From contig JAJTBD010000013.1 of the NCBI GenBank assembly GCA_021287075.1, positions 48,669 through 112,668 on the forward strand: 64,000 bases of DNA, in the 5' to 3' direction. A program made the position numbers and the translations under genes. Numbering within the stretch: the first letter of the stretch is position 1; every line of letters begins with the position of its first letter. Of this stretch, positions 49,250-57,091 are shown piece after piece. The DNA comes from Micrococcales bacterium (GTDB lineage Bacteria; Actinomycetota; Actinomycetes; Actinomycetales; Dermatophilaceae). The notes below the pieces were generated by a model. The model was not told the origin of the DNA. It ran no database searches and was given only the letters and a program-made list of their open reading frames with translations.

Positions 49250-52200
49250 GTGAGCGACAAGTGGTTCGACGACGGCGACGACCCCCGAGGGGGCGACGAG
49301 CGGCCTCCCGGTGACGGGGAGGGCCCCGAGCGCCCCGGGCAGTCCGACCCGAGCCGTCCCGATCCCGACCGTCCCGACCCCTCCGACCCGCACGCCTTCG
49401 GGCCCTGGGGGCCGCAGGGATTCGACCTCGGCTCCTTCGCCGGCGGGGGAGCGCGCGCCCACGGCGGTCCTGGTATGCCGGGTGGTCCCCAGGGCCCCGG
49501 CGGCGGCGCCCGGGTGCCGCGTCGCCCGGCGGACCCGCGCAAGCGCGGGCCGCTCGGCCCGACCGTCCTGATCCTGGCGGTGCTGGGCCTGCTGGGCTCC
49601 GGTGCGGCGCGGCTGTGGACCGAGAAGCTCTGGTTCGACTCGGTCGGCTTCGGCGGGGTCTTCACCACCCGGCTGCTCAGCCAGATCGCGCTCTTCCTCG
49701 TCGGCTTCGCGATCACGGCGCTGCTCGCCTGGAGCAGCCTGGTCATCGCCCACCGCAGCCGGCCGGTCTATGTGCCGACCACCCCGCAGCAGGTCGCCCT
49801 CGACCAGTACCGCGAGGCGATCGAGCCGCTGCGCCGGGTGGGCACGCTCGCCATCCCCGCGATCCTCGGGCTGCTGGGCGGCACGAGCGCGGCCGCGCAG
49901 TGGCGCACCTTCCTCCAGTGGCGCAACGCCACCCCCTTCGGGACCACCGACCCGCAGTTCGGCCATGACATCTCGTTCTTCGTCTTCACCCTGCCCTGGC
50001 TGCGCTTCATCGGCTCCTTCCTGACCATGGCCCTGCTGACCGCGGCCGTCGCGGCCGTGGTCGCCCACTATGTCTATGGCGGGCTGACCATCCCGGGCCG
50101 CGGTCAGGAGACCACCCCCGCGGCCCGGCGCCACGTCGCCATCCTCATCGCCGCGCTCGTCCTGGTGCGCGCCGGGATGTACTGGCTGGACCGCTACCAG
50201 CTCGCCGTGCAGGACTCGCGTCTGCTCACCGGCCTGACCTATTCAGACGTGCATGCCGTGATGCCCGCCAAGGCGATCCTCGCCGTCGCGGCCGTGATGT
50301 GCGCCCTGCTCTTCCTCGCCTCGATCGCGACCCACTCCTGGCGGCTGCCCATCGTCGGCACCGTCCTGCTGACGGTCACCGCGGTCGTCGCGGGCGGCAT
50401 CTATCCGGCGCTGATCCAGTCGCTGAAGGTGCGCCCCTCGGAGAAGTCGCTGGAGAGCCCCTACATCCAGCGCAGCATCGACGCCACCCGGGCCGCCTTC
50501 GGCCTCGACGGGGTCAAGGTCGAGCCCTACACCGCCGCCACCCATGCGACGGCCGGTCAGCTGCGCGAGGACGCGGCCACCGTGCCCGGCATCCGCATCA
50601 TCGACCCCAACATCGTCTCGCCGACCTTCCGCCAGCTGCAGGCCCTGCGCCAGTACTACGCCGTCCCCGACACCCTCGACGTCGACCGCTACACGATCGA
50701 CGGCAAGAGCCAGGACTCGGTCGTCGCGGTGCGCGAGCTCGACCTGGCCGGCATCAACCCGGCCCAGCGCAACTGGGTCAACGACCACACGGTCAACACC
50801 CACGGCTATGGCTTCATCGGCGCCTATGGCACCAAGCGCACCGCCAGCGGCAACCCCGAGTTCTTCGAGCGCGACTACGACCCCAGCGGCAAGATCGGCA
50901 AATACGAGCCGCGCATCTACTTCGGCGAGGAGTCGCCGGTCTACTCCATCGTGGGTGCGCCCGCCGGCGCCAAGCCGCGCGAATTCGACCGCCCCGACGC
51001 CTCCGCGGCCGGGCAGAGCTACTACACCTACTCCGGCAAGGGCGGCGTCGAGATCGGCTCTCTCGCACGCAGGCTCGCCTATGCCATCAAGTACCGCGAG
51101 GTGAAGTTCCTCCTGTCCGACGCGGTCAACGAGCGCTCCCGGCTGCTCGACCACCGCGATCCCATCGAGCGTGTGCAGCGCGTCGCGCCCTGGCTGACCA
51201 CCGACGGCAACGCCTACCCGACCGTGGTGGACGGCCGCGTCCAGTGGGTCATCGACGGATACACCACCTCGGCCAACTACCCCTACTCCCGCCTGACCGA
51301 CCTCGACGGCGCGACCTCAGACTCGGTCACCGAGCGCTCGAGCTCCGTGAGCGCCATCAACGCCGGCCAGGTCAACTACGTGCGCAACTCGGTCAAGGCC
51401 ACGGTCGACGCCTATGACGGCTCGATCCGCCTGTATGCCTGGGACACCAAGGACCCGATGCTCAAGACCTGGGAGAAGTCCTTCCCCGGCTCGGTCCGGC
51501 CCCTGTCCGAGGTCAGCTCCCAACTGATGCAGCACGTGCGCTACCCGCAGGACCTGTTCAAGATCCAGCGGGCACTGCTGGCGAAGTACCACGTGACCGA
51601 GGCCGACTCCTTCTACGGCGGCCAGGACTTCTGGCGCGTGCCCAAGGACCCCACCCACGACACCCAGGACCAGCCGGTCTACTACCTGTCGATGGCCATG
51701 CCGGGGCAGAAGGCCGCGACCTTCTCGCTCACCACGGCATACGTCCCGGCCGGCACGCGCAATGTCCTCTCCGGCTTCCTCTCGGTCGACTCCGACGCCG
51801 GCTCGACCAAGGGCAAGCCGGCCGAGAGCTATGGCACGATGCGACTCCTCCAGCTGCCGCGTGACTCCAATGTCGACGGGCCGGGCCAGGTGCAGAACCA
51901 GATCGAGACCTCGACCGAGCGGTCGGCCTCGGACTCCGAGCAGCTCAACCTCGGCCAGTTCATCGCCAACAACCGCAGCGCCGGCAAGCAGCTCGACTAC
52001 GGCAACCTGCTCACCCTGCCGGTCGGCCAGGGCATGCTCTATGTCGAGCCGCTCTATGTGCGGGCCGCCAACGAGAACGGCTCCTATCCGCAGGTCAAGG
52101 CCGTGGTCGCCGTCTTCGGCAACACGGTCGCCTGGGGCCCGACTCTCGACAGCGCCCTCGACCGCCTCTTCGGCGGTGACTCGGGCGCCAAGGCCGGCGA

Positions 52201-52465
52201 CTCCGGTGCCGCACCGGGCGGCGGCACCACTCCGACGGCCCCGCCCAAGACCGGCGCGGCCGCTCTCCAGGACGCGCTCACCCAGGTCCAGGCCGCCCAG
52301 GCCGCGGCCCAGGCCGCGCTCAAGAAGGGCGACTGGACGGCATACGGCGAGGCCCAGAAGCAGCTCGACGCGGCGATCAAGAAGGCCGTCGAGGCCGCCC
52401 CGGAGGGCGGCGCGGTCACCACGACCCCCGCTCCGTCGGCCTCGCCCACCTCGGCCACCAGCTGA
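49250..52465 (+). CDS. UPF0182 large membrane protein
   Basis: 1,071 residues. A disordered Pro/Gly/Asp N-terminus of about 95 residues precedes about seven transmembrane helices (TVLILAVLGLLGSGAARLW, IALFLVGFAITALLAWSSLV, FLTMALLTAAVAAVVAHYV and others). Next comes a long extracytoplasmic domain with YIQRSIDATRAAFGLDGVKV and a Tyr-rich core. An Ala/Gln coiled-coil and Pro/Thr tail end the protein. Homologous to Rv3193c; function unknown, with a cell-envelope role proposed only from topology. GTG 49250 fits, with GAGGACACC upstream. Tyr codons show strong context dependence. Confidence 0.92.
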   Translation: MSDKWFDDGDDPRGGDERPPGDGEGPERPGQSDPSRPDPDRPDPSDPHAFGPWGPQGFDLGSFAGGGARAHGGPGMPGGPQGPGGGARVPRRPADPRKRGPLGPTVLILAVLGLLGSGAARLWTEKLWFDSVGFGGVFTTRLLSQIALFLVGFAITALLAWSSLVIAHRSRPVYVPTTPQQVALDQYREAIEPLRRVGTLAIPAILGLLGGTSAAAQWRTFLQWRNATPFGTTDPQFGHDISFFVFTLPWLRFIGSFLTMALLTAAVAAVVAHYVYGGLTIPGRGQETTPAARRHVAILIAALVLVRAGMYWLDRYQLAVQDSRLLTGLTYSDVHAVMPAKAILAVAAVMCALLFLASIATHSWRLPIVGTVLLTVTAVVAGGIYPALIQSLKVRPSEKSLESPYIQRSIDATRAAFGLDGVKVEPYTAATHATAGQLREDAATVPGIRIIDPNIVSPTFRQLQALRQYYAVPDTLDVDRYTIDGKSQDSVVAVRELDLAGINPAQRNWVNDHTVNTHGYGFIGAYGTKRTASGNPEFFERDYDPSGKIGKYEPRIYFGEESPVYSIVGAPAGAKPREFDRPDASAAGQSYYTYSGKGGVEIGSLARRLAYAIKYREVKFLLSDAVNERSRLLDHRDPIERVQRVAPWLTTDGNAYPTVVDGRVQWVIDGYTTSANYPYSRLTDLDGATSDSVTERSSSVSAINAGQVNYVRNSVKATVDAYDGSIRLYAWDTKDPMLKTWEKSFPGSVRPLSEVSSQLMQHVRYPQDLFKIQRALLAKYHVTEADSFYGGQDFWRVPKDPTHDTQDQPVYYLSMAMPGQKAATFSLTTAYVPAGTRNVLSGFLSVDSDAGSTKGKPAESYGTMRLLQLPRDSNVDGPGQVQNQIETSTERSASDSEQLNLGQFIANNRSAGKQLDYGNLLTLPVGQGMLYVEPLYVRAANENGSYPQVKAVVAVFGNTVAWGPTLDSALDRLFGGDSGAKAGDSGAAPGGGTTPTAPPKTGAAALQDALTQVQAAQAAAQAALKKGDWTAYGEAQKQLDAAIKKAVEAAPEGGAVTTTPAPSASPTSATS

Positions 52466-52471
52466 CCTCGC

Positions 52472-52501
52472 CCCCCAGCCCCGTGCGAACGGGGCTGGGG
52501 G
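52472..52501 (+). terminator. Perfect 13-bp terminator after the UPF0182 gene
   Basis: CCCCCAGCCCCGT pairs with ACGGGGCTGGGGG around a GCGA tetraloop. Confidence 0.85.
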
Positions 52502-52510
52502 AGCACGGAT

Positions 52511-52539
52511 TTGGACAGGACCGATCCGTCACGTAAAGT
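52511..52539 (+). promoter_or_regulatory. Promoter of the initiator tRNA gene
   Basis: TTGGAC (52511-52516), 17-bp spacer, TAAAGT (52534-52539). Transcription would start about 52546, just ahead of the tRNA. Confidence 0.8.
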
Positions 52540-52552
52540 AGGGGCATACCGA

Positions 52553-52626
52553 CGCGGGGTGGAGCAGCTCGGTAGCTCGCCGGGCTCATAACCCGGAGGT
52601 CGCAGGTTCAAATCCTGCCCCCGCTA
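52553..52626 (+). tRNA. Initiator tRNA-fMet (CAU)
   Basis: 74 nt. The anticodon loop CTCATAA gives CAU, flanked by stem CCGGG/CCCGG with the three G-C pairs that mark initiator tRNA. The first base is C, opposite T at position 72, so the 1-72 pair is absent as in initiators. T arm is GCAGG-TTCAAAT-CCTGC and D arm GAGCAGCTCGGTAGCTC. The 3' CCA is not encoded (CAA follows). Confidence 0.96.
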
Positions 52627-52630
52627 CAAA

Positions 52631-52670
52631 ATGAGAGGGGCCCGGACCGACTGGTCCGGGCCCCTCTCAT
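52631..52670 (+). terminator. Perfect 18-bp terminator after the tRNA
   Basis: ATGAGAGGGGCCCGGACC (52631-52648) pairs with 52653-52670 around GACT. Confidence 0.85.
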
Positions 52671-52706
52671 GCCGCGGTTCGTCGCTGGATGGCCGGGACT
52701 GACGCA

Positions 52707-52712
52707 TAGGGT
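52707..52712 (+). promoter_or_regulatory. -10 element TAGGGT for the M16 operon
   Basis: TAGGGT, seven bases, then ATG 52720. Confidence 0.6.
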
Positions 52713-52719
52713 GACGGCT

Positions 52720-53997
52720 ATGCCGCTGGACTACCCCATTCACACGCGCACCCTGGCCAACGGTCTGCGTGTCATCGTCTCGCCCGACCACACCGCACCC
52801 GTCGTCACCGTCAACCTCTGGGTCGGCGTGGGCAGCCGGCATGAGCAGCAGGGGCGCACCGGCTTCGCCCACCTCTTCGAGCACCTGATGTTCCAGGGCT
52901 CCCGCAGCGTCGCCAAGGGGGAGCACTTCGAGTCGCTCATGGCCGCCGGCGGCCGCCTCAACGCGACGACCTGGTTCGACCGCACCAACTACTTCGAGAC
53001 GGTGCCGAGCGAGGCTCTCGAGCTCGCGCTGTGGCTCGAGGCCGACCGCCACGGCCACCTCCTCGACGCCGTCACGCAGGACAACCTCGACAACCAGCGC
53101 GACGTGGTCAAGGAGGAGAAGCGCCAGCGCTACGACAACGTCCCCTATGGGCACGCGCTGATGGAGGTGTATGCCGCGGTGTTCCCTGAGGGGCACCCCT
53201 ACCACCACCCGACGATCGGCTCGATGGAGGACCTCGACGCCGCCAGCCTCGAGGACGTGCACGATTTCTTCCGGCGCTACTACGGCCCGCGCAACACCGT
53301 CCTGACCCTCTGTGGCGACATCAGCGAGGAGGACGGGTTCGCAGCAGTGGAGCGCTATTTCGGCGGGCTGGGAGACACGGCCGAGCCCACGGACCCGACG
53401 GGCAGCCGCCTCCAGCCGCTGGACGGGCCGGCACGGGTGGAGCGCCACGAGGACGTGCCCAACGACCGGCTGCACATCGGCTTCCGGCTGCCCCCCGACT
53501 TCACCGACGACTTCTATGCCGTGAGCCTCGCGCTCGAGATCCTGGGCGGCATGGCCAGCTCCCGGCTCGTCAAGCGACTCGTGCGCAGGGAGCACCTGGC
53601 CAACGGGCTGTCCTGCACCGCAATGGGATTCGTCGACGGTGTCTCCCTCGGTCTCATCGTCGCCGACGTCGACGAGGACGCCGACCCGAGCGAGGTGGAG
53701 GCCCACATCGTCGAGGAGCTGACCAGATTCGCCGCCGAGGGCCCGACGCCCGAGGAGCTCGAGGCCGCCCGGGCCCAGACCGAGCGGTCCTGGCTCTCCG
53801 CGCTCGCCTCCCCGGAGGAGCGGGCCGACATCCTCAGCCACCTCGCCCTGCTGCACGGCGATCCGTCGCTCATCAACACCAATCTCGACACCCACCTGGC
53901 CATCGGCGCCGACCAGATCCGCGAGGCCGCGGCCGCCTGGCTGCTGCCCCAGCACCGCGCGGTCGTCGCCCACATCGTCGAGGAGGAGGCAGCGTGA
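52720..53997 (+). CDS. M16 zinc metallopeptidase, active subunit
   Basis: 425 residues. The inverted zinc motif HxxEH is present in GFAHLFEHLMFQGS with the distal Glu expected about 75 residues later. Other family text is VVTVNLWVGVGSRHE, NATTWFDRTNYFETVP and LRNREHLANGLSC-like core repeats. As in mitochondrial processing peptidase, it should form a clamshell with the second M16 protein encoded by the overlapping gene. Peptide or signal-fragment degradation is likely. No signal peptide is seen, so it is cytoplasmic. Leaderless start at 52720. Confidence 0.92.
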   Translation: MPLDYPIHTRTLANGLRVIVSPDHTAPVVTVNLWVGVGSRHEQQGRTGFAHLFEHLMFQGSRSVAKGEHFESLMAAGGRLNATTWFDRTNYFETVPSEALELALWLEADRHGHLLDAVTQDNLDNQRDVVKEEKRQRYDNVPYGHALMEVYAAVFPEGHPYHHPTIGSMEDLDAASLEDVHDFFRRYYGPRNTVLTLCGDISEEDGFAAVERYFGGLGDTAEPTDPTGSRLQPLDGPARVERHEDVPNDRLHIGFRLPPDFTDDFYAVSLALEILGGMASSRLVKRLVRREHLANGLSCTAMGFVDGVSLGLIVADVDEDADPSEVEAHIVEELTRFAAEGPTPEELEAARAQTERSWLSALASPEERADILSHLALLHGDPSLINTNLDTHLAIGADQIREAAAAWLLPQHRAVVAHIVEEEAA

Positions 53998-55346
53998 GCA
54001 CCCCCACCAGGCCGGAGGTCGGGCCCCCCACCCCGTGGTCCTTCCCCCGGCCCGAGACCCACCGGCTGCCAAACGGGCTGACCCTCAAGGCCTTCCACCT
54101 GCCCGGGCAATATGTCATCTCGGTGCGCACCGTCATCCCGCTCAGCACCACGGTGGAGCGGCGCGACCGTGAGGGCATCGCGGCGCTGATGTCACGGCTG
54201 CTCGACGAGGGCACGGCACGGCACACGTCCGAGGAGTTCGCCGAGCTGATGGAGCGCAAGGGCATCGCCCTCGGCGCCGGCATGAGCGACGGCGGGCTCG
54301 GGGTCGACCTCGACGTGCCGCGGCGCAACCTCGCCGACGCCCTCGACGTCCTGCGCCAGGTCCTGGCCGAGCCGGCCTTCCCCGAGGACGAGGTCCGACG
54401 GATGATCCGCTCGCGCCTGGCCGAGATCGAGCAGGAGCGCGCCCTCGCGCCGCACCGCGCCATGCGCGAGTTCATCGCGACCCACTTCGACGCCTCCGAG
54501 CGCGCCTCCAGGCCCAGTGCCGGGCGCCCCGAGACCGTCTCGGCAATCACCCGCGAGGACCTGGTCGACTTCCACGCCCGCCACGTCGGGCCCGAGGGGG
54601 CCACGATGGTGGTCGCCGGCGACCTCAGCGACCTCGACCTGCCCGCCCTCGTCGCCGCGACGCTGGGGGAGTGGCGCCCGCAGCTGCACGTGGTCCCCGA
54701 GCGCCCCACCCGGGCACCGCAGCGGGCCCACGATGCCGCCCGCATCGTCATCGTCGACCGACCAGGCTCCGTGCAGACCGAGTTCTGCATCGGCTGGGAC
54801 GGGCCCGACCGACGCGCAGCCGGCTGGGCGGCATACCCCGTCCTCGGCTATGTCGTCGGGGGCTCGCCGACCGCCCGCATCGACGATGTGCTCCGCGAGG
54901 AGAAGGGCTACACCTACGGCATCCGCAGCTCCTTCCGGCCGCGGCACGCCGGCGGGCTCTTCGTGACCTCCGGCTCGGTCCGCTCCGACGCGACCGTGGA
55001 GTCGCTGGGACTGCTGCTCGACATCCTTCAGGGCGCCCGCGAGGGCTTCAGCGAGGAGGAGCTGCGGGCGGGCGTCGACTTCATCACCCGCACCGCCCCC
55101 GGGCGTTTTGCCACCGCCGACGCGGTGGCCGATGAGGCCGCCGCCCGCGCGCTGGACGACCTGCCCGACGACTTCACCACCGACAATCTCGCCCGCATGC
55201 GCCGGCTCACCCGCGACGACCTCGCGCGGGCCTACAGTGAAGTTGTCACCGGTGACTGGACCGTCGTGATCGTCGGCGACGCCGGGGCCCATGCCGAGGC
55301 CGTTCGCGCACTGGGCCGGGGTCCCGTCTCGGTCATCGGGGCGTGA
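53994..55346 (+). CDS. M16 family protein, non-catalytic partner
   Basis: 450 residues of the same fold. At the place of HxxEH it reads ALMSRLLDEGTARHT, so zinc ligands are missing and the protein is likely the substrate-handling half, like MPP-alpha. RTVIPLSTTVERRDREG and VLREEKGYTYGIRSSFRP (conserved Gly-Tyr-Thr-Tyr) confirm the family. It overlaps the active subunit by GTGA, ensuring balanced synthesis of the heterodimer. Confidence 0.9.
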   Translation: MSTPTRPEVGPPTPWSFPRPETHRLPNGLTLKAFHLPGQYVISVRTVIPLSTTVERRDREGIAALMSRLLDEGTARHTSEEFAELMERKGIALGAGMSDGGLGVDLDVPRRNLADALDVLRQVLAEPAFPEDEVRRMIRSRLAEIEQERALAPHRAMREFIATHFDASERASRPSAGRPETVSAITREDLVDFHARHVGPEGATMVVAGDLSDLDLPALVAATLGEWRPQLHVVPERPTRAPQRAHDAARIVIVDRPGSVQTEFCIGWDGPDRRAAGWAAYPVLGYVVGGSPTARIDDVLREEKGYTYGIRSSFRPRHAGGLFVTSGSVRSDATVESLGLLLDILQGAREGFSEEELRAGVDFITRTAPGRFATADAVADEAAARALDDLPDDFTTDNLARMRRLTRDDLARAYSEVVTGDWTVVIVGDAGAHAEAVRALGRGPVSVIGA

Positions 55347-55413
55347 GCCAGCAGGTCAGCACAGCCAGACGACGTCAGCGCATGACGACAGCACGTCGAC
55401 GAGGAGCACCACA

Positions 55414-56016
55414 GTGGAGGAGCGGCGCAAGCCCGGCCCCCGGCGGCAGCCGACGCGGCAGCGGGTCCTGACGATCGCGCGCGAGCACGCGATCCGCCAC
55501 GGCTGGCGCCAGGCGCGCGTGCAGGACATCGCCAAGGAGGCCGGGATCTCCCGGCCCACCCTCTACAAGGACTTCCCGTCCAAGCAGGCCCTCGGCGAGG
55601 CGCTGTGGGTCGACCAGGTCGAGAACTTCCTCGGCGACCTGATGGCCGTCCTGGCGAGCAGAGAGGGCGAGGGCCTGCGCGAGGCCGCCCGCGCCGCAGT
55701 CGAATACGCCCTCGGCGAGGCGCAGAACGGCCCCTTCCTGCGCGCGGTCCTAACCGAGGACACCGACGGTGAGGGGCTGCTGCCGATGCTCACCGGCGGC
55801 CCGTCCGTGGTGACGATGGCAAGCGACGCCCTCACCCCTTGGTTCCTCGCGCACTACCCGACCTACGAGCGTCGCCGGGTCTCCTTCGCCCTCGCCGTGG
55901 CCGTCCGGGTCACGATCTCCTTCCTCGCCCGCCCCGCGCAGATCAGCAACGAGGAGATCGCCGAGGAGATCGCCGACATGCTCGTGCGCTATGTGGAGCC
56001 GCCGGAGACGCCATAG
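55414..56016 (+). CDS. TetR-family regulator
   Basis: 200 residues from GTG 55414, with GGAG seven bases upstream. A basic N-arm (RRKPGPRRQPTRQR) precedes the TetR HTH: ARVQDIAKEAGISRPTLYKD FPSKQALG split over helices 2-4. A helical ligand domain follows. It is downstream of the M16 pair by 67 bp and may share the transcript. Its 3' end overlaps the convergent phosphatase gene by 28 bp, so antisense interference is possible. Confidence 0.88.
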   Translation: MEERRKPGPRRQPTRQRVLTIAREHAIRHGWRQARVQDIAKEAGISRPTLYKDFPSKQALGEALWVDQVENFLGDLMAVLASREGEGLREAARAAVEYALGEAQNGPFLRAVLTEDTDGEGLLPMLTGGPSVVTMASDALTPWFLAHYPTYERRRVSFALAVAVRVTISFLARPAQISNEEIAEEIADMLVRYVEPPETP

Positions 56017-56795
56017 CCGGGGGTGATCCGGGCCAGCACCTCGTCGTGCAGGAGCCCGTTGGTGGCCACGGCGTTGCCGCCCCACGGCCCCTCCTGCCCG
56101 TCGAGTGAGGTGAAGCGACCGCCGGCCTCGGTGACGATGGGCACGAGGGCAGCCATGTCATAGACCTCCAGCTCGGGCTCCAGCGCGATGTCGACCGCGC
56201 CCTCCGCAACCATCATGTAGGACCAGAAGTCGCCATAGGCGCGGTCGCGCCAGCAGGCGGAGGTCAGGCCCAGGAACTCCCTGCCCCGGCCGGCGGCACG
56301 CCAGGAGTCGACGCTGGAGTAGGACAGCGACGCGTCCTCGATGGCCGAGACCGAGGAGACCTGGACGCGGCGGGCGGAGCTGAGCGAGCGCCCGGTCCAG
56401 GCGCCCGAGCCCTGGGCCGCCCACCACCGCCGGCCGAGCGCGGGCGCGGCGACCAGGCCCAGGACCGGCGAGTTGCCGTCGACAAGGGAGATGAGGGTGG
56501 CCCAGACGGGGACGCCGCGGACATAGTTGTGGGTGCCGTCGATGGGGTCGACGATCCAGCGGCGCAGGCCGTGCCCGGTCGCCTCGAACTCCTCGCCGAC
56601 GACGGCATCACGCGGCCGCGTCCGCTTCAGCTGGGCGCGGATCAGCTCCTCGGCGTCACGGTCGGCATCGCTGACGAGGGTCAGGTCGGGTTTGGCCTCG
56701 ACCCGCAGGTCCTCGGCCAGGAAGCGGCCCATGGTGACGCGCTCGACCGCGTCGGCCAGGACGTGTGCGAGGCGCAGGTCGTCGTCATAGCTCAC
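55989..56795 (-). CDS. hisN: Histidinol-phosphatase/inositol monophosphatase family
   Basis: 268 residues. Metal-binding IMPase motifs are VVGEEFEATG, WIVDPIDGTHNYVRGVPVWA and the second Asp motif EVYDMAALVPIVTEAGG. The VRGVPVWATLI text is the form I associate with actinobacterial HisN, the last histidine-pathway phosphatase, rather than SuhB. It depends on Mg2+. GTG 56795 was chosen because reverse TAGAGT lies exactly seven bases upstream. No other his genes are near, as is usual for hisN. Confidence 0.85.
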   Translation of the reverse strand: MSYDDDLRLAHVLADAVERVTMGRFLAEDLRVEAKPDLTLVSDADRDAEELIRAQLKRTRPRDAVVGEEFEATGHGLRRWIVDPIDGTHNYVRGVPVWATLISLVDGNSPVLGLVAAPALGRRWWAAQGSGAWTGRSLSSARRVQVSSVSAIEDASLSYSSVDSWRAAGRGREFLGLTSACWRDRAYGDFWSYMMVAEGAVDIALEPELEVYDMAALVPIVTEAGGRFTSLDGQEGPWGGNAVATNGLLHDEVLARITPGYGVSGGST

Positions 56796-56802
56796 CCCGC
56801 GC

Positions 56803-56808
56803 ACTCTA
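56803..56808 (-). promoter_or_regulatory. -10 element TAGAGT for hisN
   Basis: TAGAGT in reverse orientation followed by seven bases and GTG 56795. Confidence 0.6.
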
Positions 56809-56818
56809 CTGGCGAGGC

Positions 56819-56848
56819 GGCGGTATGCCGTGTGGGCGGCATACCGCC
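56819..56848. repeat. Inverted octamer pair upstream of the transporter
   Basis: GGCGGTATGCCG and CGGCATACCGCC form a perfect 12-bp stem with a 6-nt loop. It lies between the divergent hisN and transporter promoters, so it is not an obvious terminator. The rest of the 296-bp gap holds an AT-rich stretch (about 56952-56990), probably the transporter promoter. Confidence 0.8.
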
Positions 56849-57091
56849 CGGCCGCGCCACGGCCTTCCGTGCGTACCGGCCGGTAGTCCCACTAGGCGAA
56901 AAAGGCCTTGCCCCCGGGTCACAGTTGTGTCTCACCCGCTCCCCGATCCTTCGTTTCGCGCCGAATGTCTATTTACATAGGGGCTTAGAGCGCCCCATGG
57001 GGTGACCCGGGTCCGCCCTCAATCCGAGGGATACCCCTCTGACCACATCCGGTCCACCTGCCGGGTGACACTCACGACTAGGAGGAACTCC

